Shown here in pieces: positions 10,262 through 22,935 of a DNA stretch of 64,000 nt (the stretch's first letter is position 1; each line of letters starts with the position of its first letter). The notes under the pieces were generated by a model. That model searched no databases. It was not told the DNA's origin and saw nothing but the letters and a program-made list of their open reading frames with translations. The DNA comes from Dugong dugon (taxonomy: Eukaryota; Chordata; Mammalia; Sirenia; Dugongidae). The translations under genes were made by a program, and so were the position numbers. The stretch lies in the NCBI GenBank assembly GCA_030035585.1, contig CM057466.1, positions 114,838,182 to 114,902,181 on the forward strand, written 5' to 3'.

Positions 10262-11715
10262 TGGCAGACTACACAGAAAGAAGCCATTCTAAATGGGTTT
10301 AAACCTTTAATTTGACTTAACGTCTCTAATGTGATCTACTCCAAGGACAAAAAGATCTACAATTTCTGGTACCTGTTTTCTGCCATCATGTTGGTGTTAT
10401 TATTCTGAGACTGTTGTATTCGTAATCTGAGACATAGCAAGTGGGTAATTGTGTAGCATTCCACTTCTATCATCCTCTTGATTCTCAACAGCTGAGACTA
10501 TCGGCTTGGAGAAAAGACGAGAGAGAGACTTGATAGATGAGGTTGAGTAAGTAACAAGATCCGGTGACTAACATGATCCTCGCACACAGTAGATGATCAT
10601 CCATGCAACAACTAGCTGATGAGCTACTACTTTTTGCCGGCACTGTTCAAGGTGCCAGGGACAGTATGATGTACAAAATGTACAAAGCCCCTCTCCTTGT
10701 AGAATGAAAGGTCTATGATAACTGTTGGCTTCACGTTCCTCAGCACCCACGTCAGGCACTGACCACCCTGAGTTTATCTTCCTCGGCCATTGTGTCTCAA
10801 GGCTTCACTCTCCAAGGTGGGGTCTTCAAGAATACCAATCCACCTGTCCTGCTTAATGGTACGTTCAGTTTGTCTTCCCAATGAAAATGAATAACATTCC
10901 CTTCTTCTCGACCCCTCTCCCATCTCATGTTTTGTTGGCCACTTGAGAAGATTCGTTCTGTTTCCTAACAGGAATCACCTTTGTCCTACAGGATAAAAAC
11001 CCTAAGACTACTCTCGGTCAGAGCCACTACAAGCACCATTCTGCTTCCTTCATCTAGAAAGTCATGCTATGAAAAGACTTGCAGCCAGTCTGTCTGCCAC
11101 ATTCGGTGTAACTCTCCTCTGTGTCCCTCAAGTGTGCAAGCTAACTTCCTGCTGTTTTTACTGCCTTTGAGTAACCAGCAGCCACATTGGGAAGCCACAG
11201 AACAAACAATCAACATGTAGCTATGGCGTGAGAATGTTTCATAAGGCTCAATATTTATTATTTGTATCACATTTTTGAGAAAGCCAATGCAGAATTGCGT
11301 GAGTTAATTTGTAAAAAATAACTATAATTTTATGTATACAAAAGTTAACTTATAAACATGCTGGCTTTGTATATGGATAATATTTACTCTCTGTGAAACT
11401 CAAAAAATAAGTTATTTCCTATAGGGCTGAATTCCAGAATTTCACGTTGCTTCTCAGGGAAAGTGGGTATGTGTTTGAGTTACATTTCGTCATGCACACT
11501 TGCGAATTCAAAGATAACCTTTAATAATTGGCTTTTATTTGGAATCTTCAAGTTCACAGATCAGCCTGAGTAGTTCCAAAGCAAAATTTTCAAGTGTTCG
11601 CTCATTCCTGGGAAAAAGAAAATTAGATTTGCCTTTTGGCCTTATCCTACATGGTATCCACGTGGATTGTAGTCAAACCCAGTAGAGAAACGGAAGCATT
11701 TGTGTTTGCCTGTGC
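10262..11715. other. Unique sequence, no gene recognised
   Basis: No repeat or coding signature was recognised. Opposed short open frames at 10981-11270 have no recognisable domain. Confidence 0.5.
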
Positions 11716-11914
11716 CCCAAACCAGCAAACCAGGTGTCATTGAGTCAATTCTAGCTCATGTGTGTCAGAGTAGAACTGTGCTCCATAGGTTTTCATTGAT
11801 TTTCCAGACGTGGTTAGCCAGGTCTTTCTTCCAAGGCATCGCTGGGTGGACTCAGACCTCCAACCTTTCAGTTAGCAGCTGAGTGTGTTAACCGTTTGGA
11901 TGCTCAGGGATTCC
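11716..11914 (-). repeat. AfroSINE, second subfamily
   Basis: Reverse complement with AACCAGGTGTCATTGAGTCA, CTCCATAGGTTTTCATTGAT, CCAGGTCTTTCTTCCAAGGC, GCTGGGTGGACTCAGACCTC and the head complement GCTCAGGGATTCC. Confidence 0.9.
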
Positions 11915-12539
11915 TTTTACCCCTCGAACCCCAGAATAATGAACTTCTCCTGATTTTGGTGTTGGTTGCTTGCAACAGACTCAGACAAAATAGCTAAAGT
12001 ATAAAACTGATTTTGGATATATAGTAGGCTTTTTAATTAATAGAGAGGGGCTATTACTGAAGCCGTTTTTTGATTCTCCTAACCCATGGCCTCGGTTCTG
12101 GAAGTCTTTCTGTGTAAGAGCCCTAAGTAAAGTGATGTAGCAAAATGCCACTTAAGTGCTTACCGTTCTGCCTGTTTTCCTATTACTGATTTTACTTAAT
12201 TTCTTTGTGTGTTTTCCCACTTGTCATTCAAGCTCACGTCTACCCAGAAGGAAGCCGTCTTGAGCTTACTTTATATTTTGTCACTGAGATGAGTAAAACC
12301 TTTTAAGCTTGTTCCTGTTTCTTGCAGTAACTATTTTGTAGGGTAATACTTGGTCTAAAAGTGTAAATAATAATAATAAAATAAAAGTGTTTTTCTGATT
12401 TTTCTAGTAATTCTTTTGTAGCATGAGACCAAACACAAACATAGTAACTGCAAAAGAGTTGCTACAAGAAACAAGAACCCACATTAAAATGTTTAATCAT
12501 TTCCTCATGAGATAGATAACTTCCAGCATCTGGACATAG
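11915..12539. other. Unique sequence, no gene recognised
   Basis: No repeat or coding signature was recognised apart from an AATAATAAT patch near 12367-12380. Confidence 0.5.
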
Positions 12540-14039
12540 AGGAGGAAGTCAAGAAGGGGAAACAATCTGAAATCTGGAAATGCTGTATGGAAATGAAAAC
12601 AAACTCCCTGCGTTTTAAAACAACAACAGAGTCAGTGGCACCAATAGGGCACTTCAGGGTATCAAATCGAGAAGGTGTAAGATAAGAACAAGATATCTCC
12701 CAGAAATAAGAGCGAAAGATGAAGGAAGATTAAGTTGAGGGGGTAGCTAGACTTGGGAAACATAATGAACACATGGAGAATCGAAAGAGGCAAAAGCGCT
12801 TAGAGAAAATAACCAATACAATTATAAAAACAAAACCTTCCTTAGATGAAAAATGATCTTCCACCTGCAAATCAAAAGAACTCACTGAGTTCAAAAAAAT
12901 GCAATGATACACCGGCTAACGCCTAGACATAGCCTAATAAAAGTTCAGAAATAAAGAAATAATAATATGACTCTTCAGGCAGGGAAAATATTACCTACAA
13001 ACTGATTCTATACTTTTATCATGTAGTACGAGACACTAGAATTAAAGAGAGAATTGTCTACAGGACTACAGAGAAGTATTATACAATGTTACTGAAAAAA
13101 TATTGTGATCCAATTCTACCCATCCAAGTTGACTTTCCTTTCACAAATGGTATTCAAAAACAACAACAGCAGTAAAAAGAACGAATGATTGAAAAAAGGA
13201 AGGAAGGGAGGGAAAGAGAGGGAAGAAGGAAGGAAGGAATCACAGACAAGCAAATACTCAGAAAATATCCTTCCTATAATTCAAAAGTAAATACAGCTAA
13301 ATAAATAAAAACCTCAAGAATGGCAAAGTCACAGTATAATAGAATAAGTTATAAGCAAAGAAGCCACTAAAAAGAGATAAATCCAAACAATTGTAAGATA
13401 ACATGAAATATAATTAAAAGAAAGACAATTTAAGAGGAAAGATACAATAATTGAAAATGAATAATTGAATAATAATCTGGCAAAAGCCAAGATTATGTCA
13501 ACACATACTGAGGAGTAAGAAGAACAAAAACTAGAGGCATTTCTAATTATAAATGTAAGAAGTTAATACATTAATTCATTGTTTAGGTTGATAAGAGGAG
13601 CAAATTAAAGTCCAATATTTTTAAAACATAAATAAAGATTGACACTTCTAGAATGAAAACAGAATGCGATCCATCCATTTACTAAGGGGAATAATGATCA
13701 AAGGAACCATGGCTTATACAGAAAAATGGGTAAAAAAAAAGAATAAACAAGCCCAAAACAAGAAAAGAGCAGTTAGAACCAACTCCATAATGACAATAAA
13801 AATGAATAGCTTAAACACTACCCCTAAATGTAAAGGCTTTCAGATAAAATAAAAAACAAAAATTCAAATATATGGCGAGTCTAAGAATCATAGCATTCTT
13901 TCTGACAGTTGAAAAAGCAAGGAATACCTAATTAATGGATTTGTAAATGAATTGTTTATATCCTTTCAATAAATATTGTACATAATCATAAAATCGTGTT
14001 CTCAGGTATTATGTATTATTAATTTTTTTAACTAGAAAA
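12540..14039 (+). repeat. Old L1/HAL1-like LINE remnant
   Basis: The adenine-rich plus strand has phrases typical of the end of ORF1 and start of ORF2 of old L1/HAL1 elements, for example AATACTCAGAAAATATCC near 13254 and TAAAGGCTTTCAGATAAAATA near 13831. No frame longer than about 60 codons survives. Family and boundaries are approximate. Confidence 0.45.
13189..13238. repeat. (GGAA)n purine microsatellite
   Basis: An imperfect GGAA/GAGG tract on the plus strand inside the old LINE remnant. Confidence 0.8.
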
Positions 14040-15309
14040 CAGTGAAGTTGGTGAGTTGCCCTTCACACGGGTGAGGAGGAATGCGGTGGAAGAGAAACAG
14101 GAGAGAGTAGCTCTTCTCTGAGGGTAATGCTTTGTACAGTTCAGACTTAGGTTATGTTATACAGTAAAATATTGTACAATAAAAAATAAAATTAAATCAA
14201 TAAGGATAGGAAGGGGTGAAAAACTACAAGTGAAAGCACACTGAAGCAAGTGAAAGAAACTGCTTATCACGTAAATAGTATACCCACACTGAAGGAGAAA
14301 ACAGAACCAGTGCACACATGCACAAAGGACACAAACCAAGGAACTTAACAGCACAGTGTTTGACCGTATGCACTCCGTATCAGGTGGGTGGGCTACAAGG
14401 TAGAACTGTCAATGCACCTTGAGCTTATTTACTATAGAATATTGGTGAAACAATTCCAAAACTATTTTATATGTATGATGGGGTTGGGCAAGTGAGTAAA
14501 TGTGTTGATGCTGTTGGGAGTTAGGATTCTCACTATGTAAGAAGGGGTTTAAAGTATGGCATAGGGAAAAGCAAGAAAATACCCTGTGGGGATGGATTGC
14601 AATTGGAGGTATTGGTATGGACTCATAACTTCCAAAAGATGCATTTGTATGTGTATATGCACATATGTGTGTTTTATGGAGTATGTTTGTATATGTGTAG
14701 GTGTGTTGCATGCATATATATTAGCCCTTTACAAAAGGGCATAAAAGCAAAAAGACATCTCAGTAACAATTAGCACAGTTAGTGCCCTGATCTTGGTCTC
14801 TAAAACCACCCTCGCTAAGTGGAACCAGGGCTTCTCAGAGAAATGGCTGATTCAAGGGCTAGGCTAGCCTGAGTACAAGAGCCTGGAACGTATTATGTCA
14901 GAAAGTAATGGGGAATGTCACAAGAATACAGCAGTCAGCTTGCAGGGGCACCGGCTGCCCAAATCTAGGGCAGTTTAAACACCAAAATCATTAAGTAGAG
15001 TAGTAATTAAAAGCCATTGGAAAAACATAGGAATTCCCAAAACCATACTGATAGCAGATACATAATAAATAAATAGACAAATAAATTGGAGATGAAGGGG
15101 GCTCTTGCTTACAGCAAGGTGCTGAGTCCTCTCTGAGAAAGGTGGAGGAAATCTGGAGTGGGAAGTTATCATCTTGCAACCATCAGAGTAAGAGGTGACT
15201 CGACAAGAATCATGAATGCATGCTGAATCTAGGGGTAAATTTTGTGAAGGCACAGTATATTTGCATAGTTTAAAACGGTCTCCCCAGGGAGTGCTTATTT
15301 GTTGCAAGA
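14040..15309. other. Unassigned sequence, possibly further old LINE
   Basis: It lies between two L1-like segments and may partly be old LINE 3' UTR, but no phrase was decisive. A TG/TA-rich patch lies at 14645-14720. Minus-strand frames of about 100-110 codons (14409-14711, 14975-15307) have no recognised domain. Confidence 0.4.
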
Positions 15310-15790
15310 GGGAAAAAAATTGTAATTATGCAGTGGAGAAATCAGACAACACTATGACGAGGTAATCGAAATTAACATCCTCAATGAGAGGCAGATGGAA
15401 ATCATGTCTTCCAGATGTGATACCCAAAGAAGTACACATCATGTATATCATATTCTGGCCTGGAATACACAGCTTGAATATAACAATGAGGAAACCTCAG
15501 GCAAACCCAAAATAGGAACATTCTATTAAAAATTTAAAGTCATAAAAGACAAAGAAACACTGTGGAAATATTGCAGATCGAAGGAGACCAGAAACATGAC
15601 AACAAAATGCAATACCTCTTCCTAGACTGGATCCTATGCTGGAGGATGAAAAATTATTTTATATTGACAGAATTGAAATATGGATAATAGATTAGATTAA
15701 AAAAAATCGTACTAGTGTTAAATTTACTAAAATTGATAACTATACCCTTATTCTTAGGAAATTCAAACTGGAGTATTTGGAGATAAATGT
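15310..15790 (+). repeat. Old L1 3'-UTR remnant
   Basis: Ordered phrases matching an old L1 3' UTR: AATGAGAGGCAGATGGAAATC, TGGCCTGGAATACACAGC, ATGAGGAAACCTCAGGCAAA, CTAGACTGGATCCTATGC and ATTCTTAGGAAATTCAAACTG. It may belong to the same old LINE as 12540-14039. Confidence 0.6.
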
Positions 15791-15811
15791 TTATGTAGGT
15801 ATCTATTATAT

Positions 15812-15836
15812 ACAGAGAGAGAGAGAGAAAGCAAGA
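15812..15836. repeat. (GA)n microsatellite
   Basis: A short GAGAGAGAGAGA tract just after the L1 3'-UTR remnant. Confidence 0.75.
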
Positions 15837-16016
15837 CAGAACTATTAAATAGAATCATGATACGCTTCTTTAATTTTGAAAATAAACACACTGATCTATG
15901 TAGAATAAAAGACTGGATAATATGCATTTATACATTAAAATGTCAATAGCATTTCTCTTTGTGTGATATAATTATGGATTTTACTTCTATTTCTCTGCAT
16001 AAACAATTCAGAGTAT

Positions 16017-16265
16017 TCAGAACTCTACTGGTTGCAAGTGACAGAAAACCAAGCTCAACAAGCTTAGCACAATGGGAATGTATTGGATCATGTCACTGGG
16101 AAGTCCATAGGTGACTACCTTCAGGTACAGCTAGACATTCAAGTGATATCATAGGGGCTCAGGTTTTCTATTTACCAGCTCTACTTGTCTCTACTTGGCT
16201 TTTTTTATGGAGAGGAACTTTCCAGGTGGCCAGTGAGATGGTGGCTGGGCCGGGCCAGGACTAGG
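16017..16265 (-). repeat. Old mammal-wide interspersed repeat, family uncertain
   Basis: It starts with CTGGTTGCAAGTGACAGAAA and continues with ATTGGATCATGTCACTGGGA, a phrase seen in a common medium-reiterated mammalian repeat whose name cannot be given with confidence. Strand is tentative. Confidence 0.45.
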
Positions 16266-17044
16266 ATGAGGCAAAGGAAGAAACTAGGGCACAACATTTA
16301 AGGATGCACTCACTCTCAGCTCATGCAAGTGCAGGATAGGCCTTTAAAAAGAGTGCCTCCTTAAATTCTGTGCCCTGGGCACCTCTATTGCCTCACCTAG
16401 TCCCAGCCCTGTTGCTGGCAGCCCTGGGTCCGCACTGCCAAAGGAATAAGATCCTTCTCTTGCCCAGTATCCATTCATGTAGATAAAGGCTCTGACTTTC
16501 ACTGCCACCATCAAACTAATCAATGCTGTTAATTATTGGGGTACTCTGTTTCATCCAGCGTGTATCATTTGTTCAACCTACGGTAAGAAGACAGGGACAT
16601 AAACAGCTGATAAGCATACAAAAGTCACATGGAGTGGGCTCAGGGCTCATTATATAAAGGATATAGGAATGTACACTGCACATTTATAATCAATAACAAA
16701 AAAAGATCAGTTTGAAATCTATGCATGGCCAATTATAGAGAATTAGGAGAATACTAGTTTTCATTCACCAATCCGATTTGACTATAAGATAATGAGACTA
16801 GGATTCTTTTTTCCCCCACAGCAATTACAAAAGAGAAGTTTAAAAAATATTTTGAGAAATGGCCCTGGATTAAATGGGCAGCTGCTTCATGGATTAACTA
16901 AAAAACGCAAAACAAATTTAGATACATAAATTATTTTTTAGTCAATATTTGTGGTTTCACTTGAAAATTGTACCCAAAATTCAAAGAACTAACACCAATT
17001 TTACACACTCCCTTCCAGTACCTAGAAGAGAAAGGTGCCCTCTG
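16266..17044. other. Unassigned sequence
   Basis: The segment near 16350-16410 (GAGTGCCTCCTTAAATTCTG, GCCCTGGGCACCTC) may be part of an old repeat. The rest is unique, with no gene signal. Confidence 0.4.
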
Positions 17045-17102
17045 CAGTTCATTTCATGAGGCTAGTATTACCCAGATACCAAAAGCAGACACAGAGCACA
17101 CA

Positions 17103-17313
17103 CCAAAAAAAAAGTAACCCCGTTGCCGTCAAGGTGATTCTGACTCATAGCAACCCTATAGGATGGAGTAGAACTGTCCCATAGAGTTTTCAAGGCTGTG
17201 ATCTTTATGGAAGCAGACTTCCACATTTCTCTCCCTCGGAGCAGCTGGTAGATTTGAACCACCAATCTTTCAGTCAGCAGTCAAGTGCTTAACCACTGTA
17301 CCACCAGGGCTCC
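17103..17313 (-). repeat. AfroSINE, long form, inserted in an L1
   Basis: Full-length reverse complement, from the tail side CCCCGTTGCCGTCAAGGTG through CAGCTGGTAGATTTGAACC (B-box complement) to the head complement ACCACCAGGGCTCCC. It splits the L1 RT region. Confidence 0.92.
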
Positions 17314-17589
17314 CCCCCAAAAAAAACTACAGACCAATATTTCTCATGAACTTAGACACAAAATTCCTCAGCAAAGTTTTAGCAAATTGAATCCAACAAT
17401 GCATAAAAAGAATAACACACCGTAGACAAGTGAGATTTACTCCAGGAATTTGAGGATGGTTTACTATTTGAAAATCAATCAATGTAATCCACTATATCAA
17501 TAGGCTAAAGATGAAAAAAAATCACATGATCATATCAATTGAAGCAGAAAAAGCATTTGACAAAATTCAACACGAATACATGATGTAAA

Positions 17590-17735
17590 CTCTGACACAC
17601 GTGCATACTCACCCCCACACATGCACACAAATGCACACACACACATGCACACACACAAACACATGCACACACATGAACACATGCACACACATGCATACCC
17701 ACACGCATACGGGCACACGCAAGCACCCACACTAG
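17590..17735. repeat. (CA)n-rich microsatellite
   Basis: CACACA with CATGCACACA interruptions, replacing sequence inside the old L1. The Cys/Val-rich minus-strand open frames here are low-complexity artefacts. Confidence 0.93.
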
Positions 17736-17935
17736 TGCATGCGTAAACGGTGAAATCGGTAGAAGTTCTGTGGGTACCAATGTCAATTTCCTGGTTGTGA
17801 TATTGAACTATAATTACGCAAAATGTCAGCATTGGGGCAGACTGGGTAAAGAGTGCATAGGACCTTCCTGTACACTGGTTTTGCAACTTCCTCTGCATCT
17901 ATAATTATTTTGAAATAAAAAGTTTTTTAAAGTCA

Positions 17936-18495
17936 GTATTTTATAGTCACCCTTCACATTTATCCAGTAGCAAGCTTCTTAAAGGTTCAGAGGATAAGTT
18001 CCCTGAACCATATGTTCCCTGTTGCGTAAAAGCTAGGAAAGACAATTCACCAAGGAGAAGCACAACATGCATGCTCATCTCTACTCAAGCGAATGCTAGA
18101 GACTCCAAAACGGTGAAGGAATAGTTGCTGGAAAGCAAACTGACTGGGAATGCCTGGCAGAAAACACTTGTGGTAATGTGCGTAGGAGCATTGCCAGAAT
18201 AAACAGACGCCGAGCTTGCGAACGGAGCCCTGAAACCTGGAGCAGCCCGAGCGCACGGGTGTGTTTTATCATGCCCTTGAGTGTTAACTGTAAGGGCCAC
18301 TCATGCCATCCCCTTCGCTTCTTCTGGTCACAACCATCTCTTCCAGAGCCCAAATAAAACCCTGCTCCCCAGGCATAAACAAAGCTGACACGTAAGTCTG
18401 GGATGAGAGTATTGTTTGTTTCCAGGTTCAGCAGAAGATTAATGCCTTGTTTGTCTTGATCCAGGCATTTCAACAGAACTCTTAAGGGCTACTAA
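17936..18495. other. Unique sequence, no gene recognised
   Basis: Several overlapping minus-strand open frames of 69-125 codons lie at 18047-18473 in a locally GC-richer patch. None has a recognisable domain, and their overlap in different frames argues against real coding. Confidence 0.45.
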
Positions 18496-18504
18496 GGGGC
18501 CAGT

Positions 18505-18569
18505 TTTGTTCTGTTGTACAAAGGGTGGCTGTAAGTCGGAACTGACTCAAAGGCACCTAATAACAACAC
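18505..18569 (+). repeat. Minimal RTE 3'-tail insertion (65 bp)
   Basis: It contains TTCTGTTGTACAAAGGGTGG, GTAAGTCGGAACTGACTC and GGCACCTAATAACAACA, the last 65 bp of RTE. It is flanked by perfect ggggccagt repeats at 18496-18504 and 18570-18578. This is an extremely 5'-truncated insertion made by target-primed reverse transcription. Confidence 0.88.
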
Positions 18570-18578
18570 GGGGCCAGT

Positions 18579-19809
18579 GGCTTCAGTCAAAGGCATCATA
18601 TTTTGTCTGGCTTTATTTTGTTTCCAACTCAACAGGACACTCAAGTCATTATTGCCAGTGGAGACAGATCTATGCGGCAGGCACTGTCTCCAAACCTGCA
18701 GGAAAAGGCCTAAGGAAAATGTTTCGCAAATTATGCTAAGTCCAGAAATCTATAAAATCATTATAAATTGGTAACTTTAAAAATTTGAGCATAGAGACAG
18801 CTTGTTTGCTGTGTTCAGTTTTGTTTTTACAAACTTCTATCCTATTGCATGAGAATGAAACACAGAGCTTTAGGCAAACACACAAAGCAATAGCCTGGTT
18901 CTCCTAACCACAATCCTACATTTCAGCCTGCGGATGTCTGTTTTTGAAAATACTATTAATTTTTATTACCAAAGCAATATGTGAACATTATTTCTTTTAA
19001 CTAAAATATTTCAAGGAAGGTTCAAGTCTCTAATACCACAGCCCTCAACCTCTGTTTTCAAAGAAAACGCTGCAGAGAGCCCGTGTCTTTGAAAAACTTT
19101 TACATTTCTTGTTTCCAGGGTTTCTTTTATGGGATTTCTCTAAAATCTGAGGAGTTTAGATACTGAGAGAATATTCTAGTTCTTGTCATTACAATGTCTT
19201 TCCACAATCAACGATCAATGACTCATAGTGAGAAATTCTTTGCTATCTGGTGAATAAATATTCCTCACTGGAACCTAAGGTCTATCCATAGATTTGAGGC
19301 AGAATACCCTGCCTAGAGAATAGATCTGCTTTCCAGGTTCCAGAAAGATCTTCGAGGCAGGATGGGCAGGTGCAGAGGATGCGGTCTCCTGCAATCAATA
19401 CTGACGCGCCGGATGCCTTTGCATGCCTGAGATTCCACGTGAGTTAGTGTGCAACCATGCACTCCGCAGGCCAATTTGAATGTTACCAGTGGGCTTCATC
19501 TGAGTGGAAAACTACCTGAGAGACACATGCCCACATTCAGTCAAACATTTCCATGAGTCGTCCCTGCTTATTTCAACCCTCATGAACCTCTCTCTCTACT
19601 GTGCCCCAACAAAAGGAGTTTGTAGTAGACAATTTAGTGCTTAATTATCTTAATACCCGTATCATATGTTGTGAGCCTGGCCTCCCACCCCCTTGATATG
19701 CTTCTTTCTTCTCTTACGTACACATGTCCGAGAACTCCTACTTGACCCGAAGCTTCTCTAGCAGTGGTTGTTGGTGGGGAAGGAAGACCACTTGATGGTC
19801 CTTATAATC
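18579..19809. other. Unique sequence, no gene recognised
   Basis: No repeat or coding signature was recognised. Confidence 0.5.
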
Positions 19810-20008
19810 ACAGTCACTTATTTCTTCAGCAATTACCCTGTGCTGAGTGCTATGAAAGCATTATCCTACTCACAATATCCCCACAAGGGGCAGAAACACG
19901 AACTGAGATAGTTATGTCTCAATCAGTCTCATAGAACGAGGAAATAGTAACGTCAACATTTGAACTCAGGTCTGTCTGGGCCCAAGTCTGTGTCCTGCGC
20001 CAAGTGAA
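19810..20008 (-). repeat. MIR SINE
   Basis: Reverse-complement MIR order: ACCCTGTGCTGAGTGCTATG, then a diverged core, then ACATTTGAACTCAGGTCTG (B-box region of the MIR tRNA head). Confidence 0.65.
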
Positions 20009-21559
20009 GTCAGATTTGTCAGATAAACATAGAGAACATCCAGTTAAATTTGAATTTCAGATAACAATAAATTTTTTTTTTTTGGTAGAAATATATCCCG
20101 TGTGACATTGAGCATCCTGTACTCTATCCAGCGACCCTCTGTTAACAGCATACACTCATGTGGAAAGATGCCTTGTTCCTGCAACAAGAGAAGCAGGAGA
20201 CAAGGAAGTTAGATAAACCTAGAGCCAGGCTGCTGACCCTGTGACTTTTGAAACGCCGGGCCCACTCCAGTGGCCTGTCTCCAGGAATTCCTCTCCAGAG
20301 CCAGTGATTAAGTTCATGGGTTTAGAGACAACAGGGCCCTCAGGGATGCCCAGCAATATGCTCTGAGGGTGAGAACCAGCTGTCTGCAATCCGCTCTAAC
20401 TTTTATTTACTAAGGGTGGCTGTAGTCAGCTTTCAAGGTAAGGAAAAGAAGTTTGAAAACATGTAAACTGACCATCACAAAACAAATTTTAGTTCTTTCT
20501 CTCTGAAGTACAAAGTACTAGCTGCTATACTTCCAAATGGAAACCCCCATCTGCAGCTACTTGGAGTCTTGTTTTGTTTTCTTATTTTGACATTGAACTC
20601 TGAAATAATACTGTTAACTGTTTACCTATATATATTTTTTTAACAGAAAATCTAAAAGTTAGCCCTGATCTGCCATGTCTACTTCAGATCCAAATGCCAA
20701 CACTCCATCAAAGCTGTTGATAGTGAAAAATTATCACAGAAGACAAGACACAGTGACTTACTAATGGATAGTAACACGGGAGCTATAAGACACGTGTCTC
20801 TTCAACGATTCAAGTAGTTTTATTCCTAGAAGCACCAGAAAGATCTGGTGGTACCAACAGCCCAGTCTGCTGGGGGGGGTCCCATGCCCTGTGAGTTTCT
20901 AGCGGAGTAAAAGGAGTTAGCAGGACACGACCTTAAGTCCAAGAGGAGGGGAAGTACTGCTCTAGATGGAGTTTGACGTTACAAAAACAAGTTTGCTCAT
21001 CTGGAATACTTTCCCAATTCTGATAAACAGTACTATGTGTTTGTGATTGTTCATTTGAACGACTGCCCATCTAAAAAGAATTGTTTCAAGAAGATAAAAA
21101 TGCAAGTAAAATAAGGCCGGGGGATGAGGAAGGAGACACTCTATTATTAGTTAGCTAATCAGCTCCAGCAATAGGAGTTGTCTTCCTCAACTTTCTTCAG
21201 AGCCAAGCAGGTCATGTTCACAAAGAATGGTTTTGCTAGCAAGCTTTGTAGAATTAAATTAGACAGAGAGACGGATGGAGACAGAGAAAGGGAGAACACA
21301 GCAAAGGACTTGACAAGACAATTCAAACTTATGAGAAATTTGTGAAGCCTTGTCAACAATCTGCCTTCTTCATCACCATTCTCTCTTTTCTCCTCATTAA
21401 CAGAAAAGCTTCTTATTTCCACGTTATGGGGCTGGAGAGAGAATGTCGATATTTGAACGTCCAGAGTGTATGTTGGAAACTGAGCATCATGTTTTCAATG
21501 AATATTGTCTCCTTTTGCTTTTCGAGAATTAAATAACACCAAAAAAAAGGAAAAAAAAG
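20009..21559. other. Mostly unique sequence
   Basis: The segment 20018-20115 (CAGTTAAATTTGAATTTCAG) looks like a common old mammalian repeat of uncertain name. The rest is unique, with no gene signal. A G-run lies near 20872-20879. Confidence 0.45.
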
Positions 21560-21741
21560 TTGCCCTGGAGTCGACCCCAACTTGTGGCTAGCCCACATGT
21601 GTCAGAGTATAACTGTGCTCCATAGGGTTTTCAAGGGCTGATTTTTCAAAATTAGATGGCCAGGTCTTTCTTCCGAGGTGCCTGGGTGGGGTTTCAAACT
21701 GCCAGCCTTTCAGTTAATGGTCGAATGCTTATCATTTTGCA
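21560..21741 (-). repeat. AfroSINE, second subfamily
   Basis: Reverse complement: GCCCTGGAGTCGACCCCAAC, CTCCATAGGGTTTTCAAGGG, CCAGGTCTTTCTTCCGAGG and CAAACTGCCAGCCTTTCAG. The tRNA-like head is incomplete. Confidence 0.88.
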
Positions 21742-22603
21742 ACACTATTGGATAATAGAAATGACTAATTTGCATCCCAGTCAGTTCCTTGGGATTCCTG
21801 AGATACCCTTCAAAGCTGAGCCCCTATTAACCTTAAAAAGGGGCTGATGGGAAGGTGGAAGTAGGCAAGAATCAGGTCATACATATTCCATCTGGTAGCT
21901 GGATTATTTATCAGGGATCTGAATGGGCTTTCTATGTGTGGCTGCCACACATTAGGGATGTCTCTTCGCCGGGCCATTCTTCCCACACTTAGATTAGTAT
22001 GCCTCATTGTTCTCTGAGTCTGAGCATATGGCCATATGTACTCAGCACAATACGTTATCATCTTTATTGTGCCACCATGCCGGGCCAAGCTAAAACCAAA
22101 TGACATCAATTTTCTGAAACACATGCATTTGAACAAATGCGTCCCTAGTGCCATCTCTATACCTTCCTTGTGACTATTATCTGTCCTTGATAGGGAAACT
22201 GAGGGGTGGAGTCTATTTGTACTTGCCTGTTCTGAACATACATGGTGGTCAGCAGGAACTCTAGAGCTCCTCAGGCATGTGCCTGCTCAGGTCTTTCTGC
22301 CACGGGCTTTCATACTCTGAGCACTGGCTCTGTGCGTGGCCTGAGATGAGCACTGAAGAAGAAACGGTGACTGTGGTAAAGCCCTGCGGTCCCACTTATG
22401 ACAGAAAGGGCAAGTATTTTAAGTGAAATCATCTTTATTGCTATACTTACAAATGAATAAGGTAAAAACCAAAAATATAGAAAAGCATAAAGATTTTATT
22501 TGTGCCACCAGAGATATATGTTAGCATATTAAGCGTTTTGTTGTATATCCTTCCAGATTTTTTCTATGTTCATGTAATATATAGGGGAGTATAGTTAGAT
22601 GAA
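21742..22603. other. Unique sequence, no gene recognised
   Basis: A minus-strand frame of 114 codons (21810-22154) has no recognised domain. No repeats were recognised. Confidence 0.5.
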
Positions 22604-22800
22604 GGAGCCTTGGTGGTGCACAGGTTAAGAGCTCAGCTGCTAACCAAAAGGCAGGTGGTTCGAACTCAACAGCTGATCTGCGGGAGAAAGATGTGACAGT
22701 CTGCTTCTGTAAAGATTACAGCCTTGGAAACCCTATGTAGCAGTTCTACTCTGTCCTATAGGGTTAATATGAGTCAGAATCGACTTGATGGCACACAACA
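22604..22800 (+). repeat. AfroSINE, long form
   Basis: Head GGAGCCTTGGTGGTGCACAG, B-box GTGGTTCGAACTCAACAG, GCGGGAGAAAGATGTGACAG, and tail GAATCGACTTGATGGCACACAACAG ending RTE-like. Confidence 0.93.
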
Positions 22801-22817
22801 GATATAGAATAGAGGAT

Positions 22818-22935
22818 ACATGTGTGTATATATATATGAAATATGTAGGATATATATATGAGATAGGATATATATAATGTGTAGGATATAGAATATATTT
22901 ACATATAAAATGTGTAGGATACTGGAGATATATGC
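22818..22935. repeat. TA-rich minisatellite
   Basis: About four imperfect units built on ATGTGTAGGATATA begin right after the AfroSINE tail. Confidence 0.75.

Larger units (their letters stand above)
17045..17935 (+). repeat. Old L1, RT-domain and 3'-end pieces
   Basis: ORF2 phrases around the reverse-transcriptase domain occur at 17045-17102 (GCTAGTATTACCCAGATACC) and resume after a SINE at 17320-17585 (TGAAGCAGAAAAAGCATTTG), then collapse into a CA satellite. An L1 3' end follows at 17740-17935 and closes with AAATAAAAAGTTTTTTAAAG. The reading frame is destroyed and most of ORF2 is missing between the two parts. Confidence 0.75.
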
